This document shows, one piece after another, positions 61,811 through 64,000 of a DNA stretch of 64,000 nucleotides (position 1 is the first letter of the stretch; every line of letters begins with the position of its first letter). Below the pieces are notes generated by a model. It was not told the origin of the DNA and ran no database searches. It saw only the letters and a list, made by a program, of their open reading frames with translations. Position numbers and translations under genes: made by a program. The DNA is from Galbibacter kalidii (GTDB lineage Bacteria > Bacteroidota > Bacteroidia > Flavobacteriales > Flavobacteriaceae). The stretch covers positions 1 to 64,000 of the forward strand of contig NZ_JAPFGA010000005.1 of NCBI RefSeq assembly GCF_026241135.1, given 5' to 3'.

Positions 61811-62170
61811 TTATTTGATGTTTTTTCTAAATGCAATCATCATGTTCATTGAGTTAAAAGCTTCATCATAAAGCATATAAAATTTTTCTGTCGGTATATA
61901 TTTTCTCCTTTTAGCCTTATGTAAACAGGTGATAACTTCAGCTAGAGATCGTATAGCATACCCCATGAACTTTTTAAACTCGGGATTGGTTTGCCCAGTA
62001 GAGCCTTCAGCTATATTTAATGCAATTGAGTCTGCCGCCCTCCTTATTTGAGAGCTAAGGTTGTACATTTCCTTTTGCGGAAAAAGTTCAGCTATATCAT
62101 TAATGGTTTCACCATAATCCATGGCTTTCTGCCAAATGATGATCTTTTCAAACTTAAATTTTGGTTCCAT
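61811..62170 (-). CDS. Four-helix-bundle protein (23S rRNA IVS / S23 family)
   Basis: This 119-residue protein of the S23/IVP family (TIGR02436-type) carries FEKIIIWQKAMDYGETINDI, a FPQKEMYNLSSQIRRAADSI core, and ALNIAEGSTGQTNPEFKKFM. Such genes occur inside rRNA intervening sequences, and relatives act beside diversity-generating retroelements. Here it lies inside the trp operon, between trpD and trpC, on the operon strand and flanked by tandem repeats. It is not a tryptophan enzyme. The location suggests insertion of a small unit. Its function in the operon is unknown. Confidence 0.9.
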   Translation of the reverse strand: MEPKFKFEKIIIWQKAMDYGETINDIAELFPQKEMYNLSSQIRRAADSIALNIAEGSTGQTNPEFKKFMGYAIRSLAEVITCLHKAKRRKYIPTEKFYMLYDEAFNSMNMMIAFRKNIK

Positions 62171-62207
62171 AATTTTAATATACCATGTTTAATTTTTAAT
62201 CATTTAA

Positions 62208-62235
62208 CTCCCGACTCCCGACTCCCGACTCCCGA
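62208..62235. repeat. CTCCCGA tandem repeat, right border of the four-helix unit
   Basis: Four perfect units of CTCCCGA end six bases before the trpD stop codon. A partial version (GGCTCCCGACTTCTGACTCC) lies at 63363-63382 at the end of trpG. Confidence 0.8.
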
Positions 62236-62241
62236 CTTTCA

Positions 62242-63234
62242 TCACGCACTCAACCCCTGTAATTTCTGGAATGCACCCAAGCCTTTCCCGGAAAGCAGGG
62301 ATTCTTTTGCGGTTTCAAAACCTTCCTTCGGACTTAAATCTTTTACGGTGGCGATGGCCATTCCGGCATTAGCACAGACCACATTGATTTGGGCTTCGGT
62401 TCCTTTTCCGCTTAGGATATCCATGAATATCTTTGCAGAGGCTTCAACAGTTTCTCCTCCGGAAATATCATTCTGTTTGTGTTCTTTCACGCCAAAATCT
62501 TCTGCAGTTAACATTTGTTCGGTGTGATTCCGAATGGCTTTGGCCGGTCCGGTAAGGGAAATTTCGTCATAACCATCCAAAGCATGAAGGATGGTGTATT
62601 TTTTATCCGTTTTTTGATACAAATAACTGTATAAGCGTGCCAATTCCAAATTAAAAACACCCACCATTTGATTTTTCGGAAAAGCCGGGTTCACCATGGG
62701 GCCGAGCATATTGAAAAAGGTTTTAACTCCTAATTCTTTTCTAATTGGGGCTACATTTTTCATAGCCGGATGGAAGAGGGCAGCATGTAAAAAACAGATA
62801 CCTGCTTCGTCGACAGACCTTTTCAGGAAATCATTATCGTTGGAGAATCTAATGCCGAGAGATTCCATCACGTTGCTGGAACCACATTTGGAGGAAACGC
62901 CATAATTCCCATGCTTGGTGACATGTACTCCGGCACCGGCCGTAACAAAAGACGCCAAAGTGGAAATGTTGAAGGTGTCTTTGCCATCACCCCCTGTTCC
63001 GCAGAGGTCGATGGTGTTGTAGCCATCCAGGTTTACAGGGAGACACAGTTCTAATAAAGCATTGCGGAAGCCTTCCAGTTCATCGATAGTGATATTCCGC
63101 ATCATATAAACGGTTAAAAATGCGGCAATCTGGCTGTGATTGTACGATCCGTTTGAAATATTAACCAGTACATTCTTGGCCTCTTCTCTCGAAATGGTTT
63201 CGTGATTGATGAGTCTGTTGAGTATTTGTTTCAT
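62242..63234 (-). CDS. trpD: Anthranilate phosphoribosyltransferase
   Basis: TrpD adds phosphoribose to anthranilate. The 330 residues match. The PRPP motif is LCGTGGDGKDTFNISTL, and KHGNYGVSSKCGSSNVMESL and the catalytic-loop HPAMKNVAPIRKELGVKTFF are intact. Its neighbours are repeat-bordered units on both sides, but the gene itself appears unaffected. Confidence 0.97.
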   Translation of the reverse strand: MKQILNRLINHETISREEAKNVLVNISNGSYNHSQIAAFLTVYMMRNITIDELEGFRNALLELCLPVNLDGYNTIDLCGTGGDGKDTFNISTLASFVTAGAGVHVTKHGNYGVSSKCGSSNVMESLGIRFSNDNDFLKRSVDEAGICFLHAALFHPAMKNVAPIRKELGVKTFFNMLGPMVNPAFPKNQMVGVFNLELARLYSYLYQKTDKKYTILHALDGYDEISLTGPAKAIRNHTEQMLTAEDFGVKEHKQNDISGGETVEASAKIFMDILSGKGTEAQINVVCANAGMAIATVKDLSPKEGFETAKESLLSGKGLGAFQKLQGLSA

Positions 63235-63241
63235 GTCAATT

Positions 63242-63382
63242 TTATTGTCCGAGGTCGGAAGTCCGAAGTCGGAAGTTATTTGGTGTTTCTTCTACAAGCG
63301 TATTTTAATTTTATTATACCCTAATCTAATCTTCGTTTTTATTTGGTTTGCTTCGGACTTCAGGCTCCCGACTTCTGACTCC
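63242..63382. repeat. Internally deleted copy of the four-helix-bundle unit
   Basis: Both ends match the intact unit: the left end (GTCCGAGGTCGGAAGTCCGA, then TTTGGTGTTTCTTCTA) aligns with 61774-61840, including the last codons of the protein (read as RRNTK-stop against RKNIK-stop), and the right part (AATTTTATTATACCCTAATC) aligns with the upstream DNA of the gene near 62171-62190. The coding middle, about 320 bases, is missing. It lies between trpD and trpG and enters the trpG 3' end. Confidence 0.65.
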
Positions 63383-63995
63383 TTAACCAATTCTCTAAAA
63401 TCTTTTTTCCATCGGGTGTTAAAACAGATTCGGGGTGATATTGTACACCTGTTACATCATATTCTATATGCCGTAGTGACATCACTTGTCCGTTTTTATC
63501 ATAAGAAGTTGCCTTCAAAACATCGGGTAATTTGGGATCGACTACCCAACTGTGATATCTTCCCACTTCAATTTCTTTTGGAAGCCCCTTGTAGATGGGA
63601 TCGTCTTCTACAATTTTGATTTTAGTGGCTACCCCGTGATATACTTCTTCGATATTAATAAGTTCTCCCCCGAAAACTTCTCCGATGGCTTGTTGTCCCA
63701 AACACACCCCAAAAATACTTTTTGTCGGAGCGTATTTTTCAATAATGGGTTTTAAAAGACCGGCTTCGTCCGGGATTCCCGGTCCGGGGGAAAGCACAAT
63801 TTTTTCAAAAGGTTCTACTTCTTCCAGGCTTAAACGATCATTTCTTTTTACGGTAACTTCATACCCCAGATCCTCTAAATAGTGAACGAGGTTGTAGGTA
63901 AAACTGTCGTAGTTATCTATGACTAGAATCCTCCTCCCCAACCCTCCTCCAAAGGAGGAGGGAGATGATGAACCGATTGTTTTTTCTGTATTCAT
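63360..63995 (-). CDS. trpG: Anthranilate synthase component II (glutamine amidotransferase)
   Basis: TrpG supplies ammonia to TrpE. The 211 residues include ILVIDNYDSFTYNLVHYLED, the catalytic Cys in IFGVCLGQQAIGEVFGG and His/Glu in GVQYHPESVLTPDG. Unusually, residues about 12-21 (PSSFGGGLGR) come from a GC-rich palindromic repeat at 63931-63965 and the tail SQKSGA from a CTCCCGA-type repeat. Most relatives begin just before ILVIDNYD. ATG at 63995 is the only clear start. A TTG at codon 19 is an alternative. Confidence 0.93.
   Translation of the reverse strand: MNTEKTIGSSSPSSFGGGLGRRILVIDNYDSFTYNLVHYLEDLGYEVTVKRNDRLSLEEVEPFEKIVLSPGPGIPDEAGLLKPIIEKYAPTKSIFGVCLGQQAIGEVFGGELINIEEVYHGVATKIKIVEDDPIYKGLPKEIEVGRYHSWVVDPKLPDVLKATSYDKNGQVMSLRHIEYDVTGVQYHPESVLTPDGKKILENWLRSQKSGA
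63931..63965. repeat. GC-rich palindromic repeat inside the trpG start
   Basis: CTCCTCCCCAACCCTCCTCC plus AAAGGAGGAGGG forms a palindrome like that at 7192-7220. It is read in frame as part of the TrpG N-terminus, so either it was inserted without breaking the gene or translation now starts elsewhere. Confidence 0.6.
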
Positions 63996-64000
63996 TATAT

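Overview
The window is about 64 kb of AT-rich chromosome from a member of the Bacteroidota, almost certainly family Flavobacteriaceae. The evidence is the gliding/type IX secretion genes gldJ and porV, the rho-DUF4293 pair, a small bTHX ribosomal protein gene, a PdhA-PdhC pair without PdhB, and many promoters of the Bacteroidota form TTTG-N19-TAnnTTTG instead of sigma-70 boxes. No rRNA, CRISPR array, integrase, transposase or prophage is visible. Nearly all of it is core housekeeping sequence. The unusual material lies in the intergenic spaces.

Layout: 1-11.6 kb holds a metzincin-like lipoprotein, ffh, folD, an MscS channel, rho, a DUF4293 protein, prfC, idi-queD, manA, a small conserved protein and tRNA-Thr. 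11.8-16.5 kb holds a cupin/AraC pair, a family-4-like uracil-DNA glycosylase, a SnoaL-like protein, a DUF4369 lipoprotein and a DUF819 membrane protein. 16.5-31.5 kb holds gltBD, an acyl-CoA dehydrogenase, anmK, a Glu/Leu-type dehydrogenase, NhaD, an ExbB-ExbD-TonB-like set, folC and tRNA-Val. 31.7-43.4 kb holds an OmpA protein, murF, gldJ divergent from porV, cdd, pdhA, pdhC, an M28 peptidase, an SDR and a SprT-like protein. 43.5-57.5 kb holds a DUF389 protein, an SRPBCC protein, pyrE divergent from a NUDIX gene, an M14 peptidase, a response regulator/histidine kinase pair, coaD, ddl, a PASTA protein, an RluA-type synthase, a VOC protein, yaaA and bTHX. 57.7-64 kb holds a second UDG-superfamily protein and the trp operon read leftwards (trpG-D-C-F-B-A, with trpE presumably just outside).

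Three groups of signals deserve a second look. First, a two-module leader (a TCGGGG box, then a CTCACTTAGTGAGTAAA hairpin) precedes three unrelated units: ffh, tRNA-Thr and coaD. Second, there are several dispersed small-repeat families: a GAACTC...GAGTTC hairpin family with five copies, a TGTCATGCTGAGC-type long hairpin, GC-rich palindromes, a 13-unit CCTTAAA array, and a direct duplication of the tRNA-Thr 3' end. Third, the trp operon carries a 23S-IVS-type four-helix-bundle gene bounded by CGGAAG/CTCCCGA tandem repeats, plus an internally deleted derivative of the same unit between trpG and trpD. Related repeats have been absorbed into both ends of the trpG reading frame.

Functions are assigned from recognisable motifs and family knowledge. 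No database search was run. Promoters, terminators and repeat families are read by eye.
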